From the NCBI RefSeq assembly GCF_000429185.2, contig NZ_AUBJ02000001.1, positions 5,022,001-5,086,000 of the forward strand: a DNA stretch of 64,000 nt, in the 5' to 3' direction. A program made the position numbers and the translations under genes. The stretch's first letter is position 1; every line of letters begins with the position of its first letter. The stretch is from Actinoalloteichus caeruleus DSM 43889 (GTDB taxonomy: Bacteria > Actinomycetota > Actinomycetes > Mycobacteriales > Pseudonocardiaceae). Below are positions 16,491 through 24,949 of the stretch, piece by piece. The notes below the pieces were generated by a model. It had not been told where the DNA came from, made no database searches, and worked only from the letters and a program-made list of their open reading frames with translations.

Positions 16491-17575
16491 ATGGCACGTG
16501 CCGGTGGAGGCGCGCCCCGCCTGGGGAAGCTCGTGCGGGTGGACGGTCCAGCCGCGACGGCATCAACCGAACCGAGGCCGCGCGGCACCTGCCGTTCGGC
16601 CCGTCGAAGCGGTTCCGGGACAGCGTGGTCAGGGGGCGGCGGTCAGGTGGGCCCTACCTGTCCACGGAGGAGCGGGAGAACGGCACCGTCATCAACGTGC
16701 ACGGCGACGGGGGAAGCCGGGGGAAACCCCAGCCTCGGGCCGCCGCGCGTACCGGACGGACCGTGCTGAGCACCGTGACCACGAACGACTACCCGACGAT
16801 CCTCGCGGCTCGGCGCGAGATGCGGAGTTGGAGGAGGCTCGCGCTCGAGCCCTCCGCCCTGCGGGCTCCGGACGCCTTCTCCGCGCCGAGGTCGATGAGT
16901 ACCAGCGGGAAGCACCTGGCCTCGACACTGCACCGGATCGCCACCGAGAAGGCGGGCGGTGCGGCCGGGCAGGACGATCCCGAGGCCGTCTTCGCGCGGG
17001 TGGTGGACCGGCTGACGGACCTGGTGGGCGTCGGCGCCGAACGACTGGCCGTGGAACCGGATCCAGTGCGCGAGGTGTTCACGCTCTTCCTCCAGGAGAA
17101 GGGGGGATTTCGGCTACCCGCTCGCGGGCTTTCCGAGGGGACCCTGAGGTTCCTCGCGCTCTGCGTGTTGATGGAGGACCCCACGTTCACCGGGCTGATC
17201 TGCGTGGAGGAGCCGGAGAACGGCGTGAATCCCGCGAACCTGTCGGCGGTGGTGGATCTCATCCGCGACCTCGCCGTGGACGCCAGCGAGGAGCCCGATC
17301 CGGACAACCCGTTCCGCCAGGTCATCGTCAACACCCATTCCCCGGGTGTCGTGCGCCAGTGTTCCCAGGACGATCTGCTCCTCGCCGATCTCCGTCCCCG
17401 CCGACTCCCTGACGGGAGGATCGTGTCGGCGCTGTCGTTGCTGCCGTTCCGCCGTTCCTGGCGCGACCGGGCCAACGACGGACGCGGCGAGAGCTTCTCC
17501 GAAGTCGACGTCCTTGCCTACCTGGTCACGCCGCCCGGTGCCCAGACCCAGCTCTTCGAGGAGGGGTTGGCATGA
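16491..17575 (+). pseudogene. AAA/ABC-type ATPase with its P-loop region deleted
   Basis: From about 16562 the frame reads like the middle and C-terminal part of an AAA_21/OLD-type ATPase: INRTEAARHLPFGPSKRF, LSTVTTNDYPTILAARREM, the ABC-like GLSEGTLRFLALCVLM, Walker B-like LICVEEPENGVNP and IVNTHSPGVV. No Walker A GxxGxGKS exists upstream in any frame. A short N-terminal remnant in another frame (LGKLVRVDG at 16521-16547), the usual opening of such ATPases, abuts the body at about 16550, so roughly 150-200 codons seem to have been lost by internal deletion. Its stop overlaps the next gene's ATG (ATGA). Confidence 0.7.
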
Positions 17576-18216
17576 ATTCCTCGTACTCCGGACTCTTCCT
17601 GGCCGAGGGGACCTCGGACCTACCGTTGGCGCGTCTCGTGGAGACGCCCTTCCTCGAACGGGATGTCCCGCTGCGGCTGAGCACACCGGACTTCACGAAG
17701 CTGCCCCGCGTTCCCAAGGACCTGCCGAGACGCCGTGATTACTGCGTCCGGGACCTGCTGAGGTCGGAGCCGGTGGTTGTCCTGGTCGTGCACCGCGACG
17801 CGGACAACGCGGGCTCGGATGCCCGGCGGACCGAGATCCTGGACGCGGTCGCCTCCTGCTCCATCGCGCAGGAGGCGATCCCGGTGGTACCGATTCGGAT
17901 GACGGAGTCGTGGCTCCTGCTGGATGGGGCCGCGATCAGGCAGCGGGCGGGGAACCCGAGGGGCAGGCAGCCGATCCCGCTGCCGCCGCCGGGCGAGGTG
18001 GAACGGATCGGCAACCCGAAGGAACGCCTCCAGCGGTGCCTGCTCGAGGCCGCTGCCGCGACTGGCCGTCGACGCCGCGAGGTGCGGCAGCGGTGCAACT
18101 CCCACCGCCGCGAACTGCTGAACGGGCTTGATCCCGCGGGCCCCGTCTCACGGCTGCGGGGTTGGCGGGAGATGGTGGACGAGATCGACAAGGTGGCGGC
18201 GCGCCTGGGCAGGTGA
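17572..18216 (+). CDS. DUF4276-like partner protein of the ATPase (TOPRIM-like)
   Basis: 214 residues. Seen: FLAEGTSDLPLARLVE at the N-terminus (an acidic ExxSD start), VVVLVVHRDADNAGSDARR in the middle and IPVVPIRMTESWLLLD, the three acidic blocks of DUF4276/TOPRIM-like proteins. It overlaps the ATPase by four bases, the standard pairing. ATPase plus TOPRIM-like protein recalls OLD and PARIS-type anti-phage modules, though this exact pair is not one I can name. With the ATPase broken, this protein is probably orphaned. Confidence 0.7.
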   Translation: MNSSYSGLFLAEGTSDLPLARLVETPFLERDVPLRLSTPDFTKLPRVPKDLPRRRDYCVRDLLRSEPVVVLVVHRDADNAGSDARRTEILDAVASCSIAQEAIPVVPIRMTESWLLLDGAAIRQRAGNPRGRQPIPLPPPGEVERIGNPKERLQRCLLEAAAATGRRRREVRQRCNSHRRELLNGLDPAGPVSRLRGWREMVDEIDKVAARLGR

Positions 18217-18492
18217 GACCCCCGCCATGCGGGTGACCGGTCGGACCAGGGCGAGTGGTGGGGCGACGACCAGCCGGGATCACGCGCCTCGGTGTTGGTA
18301 TACAGGCGGGGTGATCGGCTGGCGCGCGCTGACCGCCCAACCACGGCGTGGGGGCCGCGAGCGGGCATCGCGCTCCAGGGCTGGACACCACGCGGCTTCC
18401 GGAGGCGGTGGGCGGCCACGGCACCAGTCCCGTCCTGGCTCGGGACGCGGGGCGGGACGTGTCGGGCGCCCGCCCACTGGGAGGAGGACGAC

Positions 18493-20150
18493 ATGAGCGA
18501 GTCGTTGCCGGCGGACCTGGCCTACCGGGGGCGCCCGGACCGGGTGCGGGTGAAGGCTTCCCTTCTCGACCAGGTGGGGGGCGGTTGCCCCGGGCGGCTG
18601 AACCTGGCGACCCGTCCCGGGGTGGCGCCGGCGGACAGGTCCGTCCGCCGTCCCGAGCCGTGGCCGTTCCTGCTCGGTGCCGTGGTCGGCGCGGTCACCT
18701 CGGTGCACCGGGGTGTTGACGAGCAGGAGGCGATCCGCGCGGCGGGGCGGGAGGTCAGCAGGAGCGGAGTCGCCCTCCACGCGCTGGCCCGGAGCTTCCT
18801 GGACGCGGCGGTCTGGAACTACCTGGAGGCCCACGACGAGCGGGTCGACGAGGTGGGGCCGCTGTCCCTGGTCGGTGAACGGCAGATCACGCACGGGAAC
18901 CGGGAACTGACGGCCTGGGGCCTGTACTATGAGAGCCCGGACGGTGCGCTGCGGGAGGTGCGTCGGCTGCGGGTGGGCTCCGCCCGCGACGGCGCGGAGA
19001 GCCACCGGTGGGCGGCCGTGGCGGCCAAGCTCGCGCTGGACGGGAAGACGGCGGACGGACGGCAGGGCGACGGGCGGCCGGACCGGGTGACGGTCGTCGA
19101 GGTGGGCCTGGGGGACGGCGGAACGGCGGTGGTGGCCGACCTCGGTTCCCAGGCGCAGGTGCGGGACTTCTACCAGCGGGAGGCGCGTCCGGTCATCGCC
19201 GAGCTCATCAGCGGTACCCGCCTGAGCCCGGGGCGCGACTGCGACCAGTGCGGTTGGCTTTCCACGTGTCCCGCGATGCCGAGGGCGGCGGGGTTGCTGG
19301 GCCTGGCCGAACCCGCCACCCACACCCGGTCGGTCAGCGCGTCCGAACTGGACCGGTACCACGGCTGTCCGGCCCGCTACTTCGGCGACAACGTGCTGCA
19401 CCTGCCGAAGGAGGACGGCGTCGGGCCGGCGCAGCTGCGCGGTCTCGCGGTGCACCGGTGGCTGGCCGCCGCGCACGCGAGGCCGGACGCCGTCGCCTGC
19501 GTGGTCGAGGACCTTCCCGAACCGGGCACCGGGGTGCCCGCCCACCAGGAGGTGTTGACCGACTCGGAGTACGAGGCGGCGTGGCCGTTCCTCCGCCAGC
19601 ACGTTGACCGGTGCCCGCTGCGCGGTGAGGCGGTGGCGTCGGTTCGGGTGGAACCGGTCCACCGGGTCCACGACTCGACGGCGGACGTCGTGGTGGCCGC
19701 CAGTCCGGACCTCGTCTACCGGGCGGGTGCGGCACGGCGGTGGCGGGAGACCAAGAGCACCCTCGGGCATCTGCCGGCCGGCGTCGAGGACGCGATGGTC
19801 CGTTACCTGGCGCTGGCGGTGGACGTGCTGATGCTGGCGGCGGTGGTGCGGGCCGACGCGCACCAGGGTGGGGCAGCGGTGGAGCTGGAGGTGTTGGGTC
19901 GGGAGGAGGCTCGGGTGTACACGGTCGACGTCACCGATGAGGCCCTGCTCGCGGCCGCCCGTCGCCGGGTGGCGGACGCGGCGGCGCCCTGGAGCCGTGA
20001 TCTCGACTTCCGGCCTCGCCCCTCGTCCGCCTGTGGGACCTGCCCGGTCGGCGGGTGGTGCCCGAGCAGGGGGAACGCCCGGCGGAGGTGGCCTCGGCGT
20101 CCCGCGCGAGTGGCGCCGCCGCCGTCGCCGTGGAGGCGCCGCCGTTCTGA
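18493..20150 (+). CDS. PD-(D/E)XK nuclease-superfamily protein with two Cys-cluster halves; C-terminal frameshift
   Basis: Start ATG 18493 after GGGAGGAGG. The C-terminal half has RecB/AddB/Cas4-type features: SELDRYHGCPARYFGDNVL, the GLAVHRWL motif, DLVYRAG plus catalytic ETK (in RWRETKSTLG), VRYLALAVDVL and CGTCPVGGWC; Cys of HGCPARY plus C-x2-C-x5-C would hold a 4Fe-4S cluster. The N-terminal half repeats the plan: GGCPGRLNL and CDQCGWLSTC, again C-x2-C-x5-C, but without a clear ExK. Near 20062 one G seems missing (WCPSRG instead of WCPEQG); restoring it gives PEQGERPAEVA and a stop at 20150, 552 residues. As sequenced, the frame runs on across the opposite TetR gene to 20616. Likely DNA repair or defence. 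Confidence 0.75.
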
Positions 20151-20249
20151 CCGCGCCGGGGGCGGATCGGGGCTGGCGGGTTCGGGAGCGCGGTCGGTGG
20201 GTGCCGCCGCCGCGTGCCAACGGGGACGTCCGAGGGCGGCGAGGCGGCG

Positions 20250-20851
20250 TCAGGCCGGTCGGAAGGCGGCGCGGACCGCGGTGACCAGCGCGTCCGCGTA
20301 CTCCGGGCGAGCGGTCCGCTCCGCGGCGGCCCACGATGGTGGACGGGCGCGTACAGCAGGTCGAGCACCAGGTCGAGGTCGGCGTCCGCCGCGAGTTGTC
20401 CGGCCCGCCGCGCGGATCGGAGGCGCTCCCGCTTCGCCCGCTCCAGGGGCCCGCCGAGCCGTTCCCCGTAGGAGGCCGCCAGCTCGGGATCGTCGGCGAT
20501 CTCGGTGTTCAGCGCGCGGCTCGGCGGCTCGAAGGCGGGGGCGGCGAACTCGGCGACGGTCGCCCGCGACACGGCGCGGAGGTCGGCTTCGAGGTCCCCG
20601 GTGTCGGGGAGCATGACCTGGTCTTCCTCGTCTGGCGAGCTGAGGGCCAGGATCGAGTGGAGGACGACCGCGCCCTTCGTGGGCCACCACCGGTAGATGG
20701 TCGCCTCGCCCACCCCGGCTCGTGCCGCGATCGCCTCGACGGTGACCCCGGGGTAGCCGAGCTCGACGATGAGGTCCCTTGTCGCGGACAGGATCGCCTG
20801 GCGGGACCGTTCGCCGTGCCGCCGGGAGTCGGGCGCCTTCCGGGTGCTCAT
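20250..20851 (-). CDS. TetR/AcrR family regulator with a C-terminal frameshift
   Basis: From ATG 20851 (MSTRKAPDSRRHGER): LSATRDLIVELGYPGVTVEA, then IAARAGVGEATIYRWWPTKG, a clear TetR DNA-binding domain, and a C-terminal domain with FEPPSRALNTEIADD and DLDLVLDLLYAPVHHR. The reading then leaves the family sequence near 20318; one added C returns it to PEYADALVTAVRAAF and a stop at 20250, giving 200 residues, normal for the subfamily. Converges with the nuclease gene. Target unknown. Confidence 0.78.
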
Positions 20852-20978
20852 CCGCGCACAGGGCACGGGGAGCGGGACGAGACGAACCGTCCTGCTCCCC
20901 GTGGCGTTCACGGCCCCGGAACCGGGCCGTCGGGTGCTCCAGCCGGGTTGGCCGCCTCGGCCGCCCAGCTGAGCGCGC

Positions 20979-22175
20979 TCACCCGTGGGTGGTCAGGAAC
21001 TCGCTGATGGCGTGTCGGGCGAGCTGGCTGCCGAAACCGCCCCAGCTGAGGTCGAACTGGTGGTCGGCGTAGGGGATCTCCACCAGGGTGTGGTCGACGC
21101 CGGCCTCCTCCAGCAGGTCGGCGAACGCCCGGGTCCGCTCGGCCCGTTGGAGGACGTCCCGCCCGCCCTGGATGAGCAGGGTGGGCGGCAGGTCGGGGCG
21201 CAGGTAGCTGCTGGGAGAGGCGGGCACCCAGTCCTCGTCGGCCAGTCGCCAGGTCTCCTCGCTCAGCTGGCGCCACACGCCCTCGCCCAACCTCGGGTGC
21301 TTGCTGATCTCCGCTGTCGCGTCCCCGGGCGCGTACCAGGCGATGACGGCGGACACCTCCGCCGGCTCCGCCGGGGCGTCGCAGGTCGGCCCCAGCTCCT
21401 CGGTGGTCGTGTACGAGGCGAGCAACCCCAGGTACCCGCCGGCCGACTGGCCCATCACGGTGATGCGGTCCGGGTCCGCCCCGTACCGTTCGGCGTTGGC
21501 CGCGATCCAGCCCAGCGCGCACTTGAGGTCGCCGGGCGGCGTCCGCCAGTCGCCGTCGCGGAAGAACCGGTAGTCGACGTCGAAGACCACGTGGTCGAGC
21601 TCGGTGAGCCAGACGTCCCACCGGGGGAAGGGGCTCTGCGGGGCGTCCTCGGCTCCACCGTGGACGTTCACGACGACGGGGTGCGGGCGGTCGGGTGCGG
21701 GTTCGGTGGTGGGCCGCCACACGTCCAGCATCAGGTCCTCGCCGTCCACCTCCGCGTAGCGGACGGTCGCGTCGGGGCCCCGGTCCGCCTCGCCGCTGAG
21801 CCCGTCGAGGTAGCCGCCGAGGGTCAGGGGGGCGCCGAGGTCCCGCGCGGTGGACCAGGCGGACAGGCCGGGTAGGGCCCCCGAGACGACCAGCGCGAGG
21901 TTCACCGCGACGACGGCGGTGGCGGTCCAGCGCCTCCCCCGGCCGCTGGCGCGTCGTCCGCCCAGGAGGCCGAGGACCAGGCCCAGGACTCCCGCCGCGC
22001 TGACCAGCAGGCTGAACTCCAACACCAGAAGACCCACCGCCCACCATTCGAGGCTCGGCATGGGGAGGAGCGCGGTGGCGGCGGCCGCCGCCCCCGCCAG
22101 GCCCGTCGCCGCGCCACCGGTGAGGGCGAGCCACCGGCCGGCTTGGCGTGAGCGGCCGCTCGCGGTGTTGGACAT
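20979..22175 (-). CDS. Membrane-anchored alpha/beta hydrolase (esterase/lipase type)
   Basis: 398 residues from ATG 22175; the GGGAGGTT before it is the ribosome binding site, so the earlier GTG 22187 is rejected. Three hydrophobic segments occupy residues ~15-110, then a catalytic domain with oxyanion motif NVHGGAEDA, nucleophile GQSAGG, and acid/His near IPYADHQFD. HGG plus GxSxGG points to a carboxylesterase of the hormone-sensitive-lipase/peptidase S9-like group. It is divergent from the TetR gene at 22253 and shares its palindromic operator. Confidence 0.85.
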   Translation of the reverse strand: MSNTASGRSRQAGRWLALTGGAATGLAGAAAAATALLPMPSLEWWAVGLLVLEFSLLVSAAGVLGLVLGLLGGRRASGRGRRWTATAVVAVNLALVVSGALPGLSAWSTARDLGAPLTLGGYLDGLSGEADRGPDATVRYAEVDGEDLMLDVWRPTTEPAPDRPHPVVVNVHGGAEDAPQSPFPRWDVWLTELDHVVFDVDYRFFRDGDWRTPPGDLKCALGWIAANAERYGADPDRITVMGQSAGGYLGLLASYTTTEELGPTCDAPAEPAEVSAVIAWYAPGDATAEISKHPRLGEGVWRQLSEETWRLADEDWVPASPSSYLRPDLPPTLLIQGGRDVLQRAERTRAFADLLEEAGVDHTLVEIPYADHQFDLSWGGFGSQLARHAISEFLTTHG

Positions 22176-22182
22176 GGAACCT

Positions 22183-22231
22183 CCCACGTAGGAATACGTT
22201 CGTATCGAATACGACTGTATTCCTACGTGGG
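22183..22231. promoter_or_regulatory. 49-bp near-perfect nested palindrome, divergent TetR operator
   Basis: Outer arms CCCACGTAGGAATAC (22183-22197) and its exact complement (22217-22231); inner arms TCGTAT (22200-22205) and ATACGA (22209-22214); all share the centre 22207. Only two base pairs and the central three bases break the symmetry. It fills the gap between the hydrolase (start 22175) and TetR (start 22253), so one or two TetR dimers bound here would shut off both. Confidence 0.85.
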
Positions 22232-22252
22232 GGTATGCGCGAGACTGGGGGT

Positions 22253-22894
22253 ATGCCGAGGCACGTCGACCGTGAGGAACGCCGCCACCACGTGGCGGAC
22301 GCCCTGCTCCGCATCATCGAGCGCGAGGGGTTGGAGGCGGTCAGCGTCCGAACCGTCTCGGCGGAGGCCGGGTGCTCGGTCGGCGCGGTCCAGCGCTACT
22401 TCCGCAGCAAGGACGAGATGTTGCGGTTCGCACTGGAGACCGCCATCAGCCGGGCCGCCAGCCGCATGGCGGAGATCCGCCTCGGCCCCGGTCTGATGTC
22501 CTTCCCCGACGCGCTCCGGGCGGCCGTCGTCGAGTACCTCCCCCTCGACGACGGCCGGCTCGCCGAGTCCCGGATCTGGGCCGCCTTCTCCGCCCGCGCG
22601 GTCGTGGACCCCGCGTTCCGGGCCGTGATCACCGCACTCGATCGCCCGGCCAGGGACCAGCTGGCCCGGGTGTTCGCCTACGCGGAATCCGTGGGCGAAC
22701 TGCCAGCCGGCCACGACCACGAGGCCCTGGCGTGCCTGGTCATCGCGTTGATGGACGGGCTGATGTGGTCGCTGCTGTTGCGACCCGCACCCGAGGAGCG
22801 GGCGGTGCACCTGGCGGCGGTGGACGCGGCGGTCCGGGCGTTGACCACGAAGGTGGGGCGACCCACCACCGGTGGGGACGAGACCGCGCACTGA
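22253..22894 (+). CDS. TetR/AcrR family regulator
   Basis: 213 residues from ATG 22253. Helix-turn-helix: VADALLRIIEREGLEAVSVR, then VSAEAGCSVGAVQRYFRSKDEML. The C-terminal domain (LPLDDGRLAESRIWAAFSAR, LVIALMDGLMWSLLL) is of the TetR_C_6/PfmR-like helical type. The 49-bp palindrome immediately upstream is its probable operator, giving autorepression and control of the divergent hydrolase. The ligand may be a substrate or product of that esterase. Confidence 0.9.
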   Translation: MPRHVDREERRHHVADALLRIIEREGLEAVSVRTVSAEAGCSVGAVQRYFRSKDEMLRFALETAISRAASRMAEIRLGPGLMSFPDALRAAVVEYLPLDDGRLAESRIWAAFSARAVVDPAFRAVITALDRPARDQLARVFAYAESVGELPAGHDHEALACLVIALMDGLMWSLLLRPAPEERAVHLAAVDAAVRALTTKVGRPTTGGDETAH

Positions 22895-22901
22895 CCCTTC
22901 C

Positions 22902-22937
22902 CCGGCACCCCCGGCACCCCCGGCACCCCCGGCACCC
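22902..22937. repeat. Four tandem 9-bp units (CCGGCACCC)
   Basis: Four identical units between the convergent TetR and response-regulator stops. Non-coding; probably replication slippage in a spacer. It could vary between strains. Confidence 0.85.
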
Positions 22938-22955
22938 GACCTGCCCTGTCCCGGG

Positions 22956-23633
22956 CTAGCCGCCGGGACGGACCAGACCGTGTTCGTAGGCGAGGACGAC
23001 CGCCTGCACCCGGTCGCGGCAGCCCAGCTTGGCCAGCAGGTTCCCGACGTGCGTCTTCACCGTGGACTGCCCCACGACCAGGGTCGCGGCGATCTCGGCG
23101 TTGGACAGGCCCCGCGCGACCAGCACGAGGATCTCGCGTTCCCGTTCGGTCAGTCCCGGATGCGCGGGCAGCGGCGTGGGCTCGCGTGGTGGTGGGTCGG
23201 TCGACCGGCGGGCGAACTCGGCGATCAACCGGCGGGTCACCCTCGGCGAGATGAGTCCCTCGCCGCGGGCGGTGGTGCGCACGGCGGCCACCAGCTCGTC
23301 CGGTTCCACGTCCTTGAGCAGGAAGCCGCTCGCCCCCGCCCGCAACGCCGCGAAGACGTACTCGTCCAGGTCGAAGGTCGTCACCACCAGCACCGACACC
23401 GGAGGATCGAGCCCGGCGTCCGCCAGCCGTTCCAACGCCGTGATGCCGTCGGTGCCCGGCATGCGCACGTCGAGCAGGAGCACGTCCGGCCGGGTGCGCA
23501 GTGCCTCACGGACGGCCTGGTCGCCGTCCGCGGCCTCGCCCACCACCGCCAGGTCCGGCTCGGCCTCCAGGATGGTGCGCAGCCCTGCGCGAACCATCGC
23601 CTGGTCATCGGCCAGCAGCACCCGAACCGTCAC
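22956..23633 (-). CDS. NarL/LuxR-type response regulator
   Basis: 225 residues from GTG 23633. Receiver domain with RVLLADDQAMVRAGL, phospho-acceptor Asp in VLLLDVRMPG (near residue 53) and switch Lys in LLKDVEPDEL. LuxR helix-turn-helix at the end: LTEREREILVLVARGLSNAE, then STVKTHVGNLLAKLGCRDR. It overlaps the kinase gene by four bases and ends the DUF418/kinase/regulator operon. Confidence 0.94.
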   Translation of the reverse strand: MTVRVLLADDQAMVRAGLRTILEAEPDLAVVGEAADGDQAVREALRTRPDVLLLDVRMPGTDGITALERLADAGLDPPVSVLVVTTFDLDEYVFAALRAGASGFLLKDVEPDELVAAVRTTARGEGLISPRVTRRLIAEFARRSTDPPPREPTPLPAHPGLTEREREILVLVARGLSNAEIAATLVVGQSTVKTHVGNLLAKLGCRDRVQAVVLAYEHGLVRPGG

Positions 23634-24949
23634 TCCCGCCCCTCCGGTTCCGTCGGGAACCACGCCGTCACCAGCCAACCCCCGTCCGCCGTCGGTCCGA
23701 CCCGCAGCCGACCCGAGGTCTGCCGCACCCGTTCCCGCATACCCATCAGACCGTAGCCACCGGAGCCCGTCGCGTCCCCACCGGTGGTGGCGGCGCCGTT
23801 GCGCACCGCCACCTCGAGACCCTCGGGAGACCGGACCACGACGACCGCCACCTCGGCGCCGGGGGAGTGCTGGCGGGCGTTGCTGATCGCCTCCTGCACC
23901 AGCCGGTAGGCGGCGACGTCCACCGCCACCGGGAGCGGTTGCTCGGGGCCGGACACCGACAGCGTGACCACCGTCCCGGCTCGCCGTGCCTCCTCCACCA
24001 GCTCCTCGACCGACCCCATCGAGGGCAGCGGGCCCTGGTCGTCCTCGGGGGCGTCGGTGCGCAGGATGCCCACCAGCTGCCGCATCGCCGACAGCGTCGC
24101 CCGCCCCTGACCTCGGATGCCCCGCAAGGCCTCCCGCACCAGGGCGGGGTCGCGGTCCACCAGCCGGTCCGCGGCCCCAGCCTGGACGACGATCGCGGAG
24201 AGGTCGTGGGCCGCGACGTCGTGCAGTTCCCTGGCGATCCTGGCGCGCTCCTCCCGCACCGCGGCCTTGGCGCGTTCGGCGCGTTCGGCGGTCAGCCGGT
24301 CGACCCTGGCGGCCAGTTCGTCGAGGTAGTCCCGCCGTGTCCGCGTGTAGAGCCCGAGGAGGCCGGCCAGGCCGTAGGAGAACAGCGACGCCAGCAGCAG
24401 GTTGCGCGCGTTGGTGCCGTCGTTGCCCCAGAAGGTCGGCAGCGGGGTGATGCGGCCGTCGAGCACCGCGACCGACAGCAGACCACCCACCGCGTGGACC
24501 AGGGCGAGGACGGCGAGTGTGAGCACGACCCGCCGGCGGGGCAACAGGCTCCCCACCGTGTAGGCGCACACCACCAGCCCGAGACCGGTGCCCGGGTAGA
24601 CGAAGGGCGGTAGCGAGGCCACCAGGACGACGACGGTGGCCAGCACGAGCGCGGTGCGGGGCACGAGCCGCCGAATCGCGAGGACCGCCACGTCGGCGCT
24701 GGCGACGAGGTTCATCAGGACGACGGTCCACAGCGGCTCCGGCAGGATGCCGCCGTTGACGGCCAGCGCCGCCCCGACCCGGACCACCACGAGCAGGAGC
24801 GCCAGTCCCAGGGCCACGACCGCGTCCCTGGCGACGGGGGTTCGTGCCCCGGCGGCGGTCAGGGCCCGCGTCCACCACCGGACCCGCCGGGTTGGTGCCA
24901 GCGCGGGCCGGCCGCCCGCCGGCCCGCGCCGCCCACCGGAATTCCTCAC
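23630..24949 (-). CDS. NarL-type sensor histidine kinase (HisKA_3)
   Basis: 439 residues from GTG 24949, which overlaps the DUF418 stop (GTGA); a longer frame to 25021 would lie inside the neighbour and is rejected. Four to five membrane segments (residues ~45-185) are followed by the dimerisation box ARIARELHDVAAHDLSAIV with phospho-His and a HATPase domain (AYRLVQEAISNARQHSPG, GGYGLMGMRERV). It phosphorylates the regulator encoded directly after it. No extracellular sensor domain, so it probably senses membrane stress or works with the DUF418 protein. Confidence 0.92.
   Translation of the reverse strand: MRNSGGRRGPAGGRPALAPTRRVRWWTRALTAAGARTPVARDAVVALGLALLLVVVRVGAALAVNGGILPEPLWTVVLMNLVASADVAVLAIRRLVPRTALVLATVVVLVASLPPFVYPGTGLGLVVCAYTVGSLLPRRRVVLTLAVLALVHAVGGLLSVAVLDGRITPLPTFWGNDGTNARNLLLASLFSYGLAGLLGLYTRTRRDYLDELAARVDRLTAERAERAKAAVREERARIARELHDVAAHDLSAIVVQAGAADRLVDRDPALVREALRGIRGQGRATLSAMRQLVGILRTDAPEDDQGPLPSMGSVEELVEEARRAGTVVTLSVSGPEQPLPVAVDVAAYRLVQEAISNARQHSPGAEVAVVVVRSPEGLEVAVRNGAATTGGDATGSGGYGLMGMRERVRQTSGRLRVGPTADGGWLVTAWFPTEPEGRE

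Noticed and set aside
16442-17575. Full-length ATPase gene starting at 16442
   Set aside because: The first ~40 codons of that frame do not resemble the family; the P-loop is missing and the true N-terminal remnant is in another frame.
22902-22937. Possible CRISPR-like repeats
   Set aside because: The 9-bp units are directly abutting with no spacers, and no cas genes are present; simple slippage. The PD-(D/E)XK protein at 18493 resembles Cas4 only in its Fe-S nuclease core.
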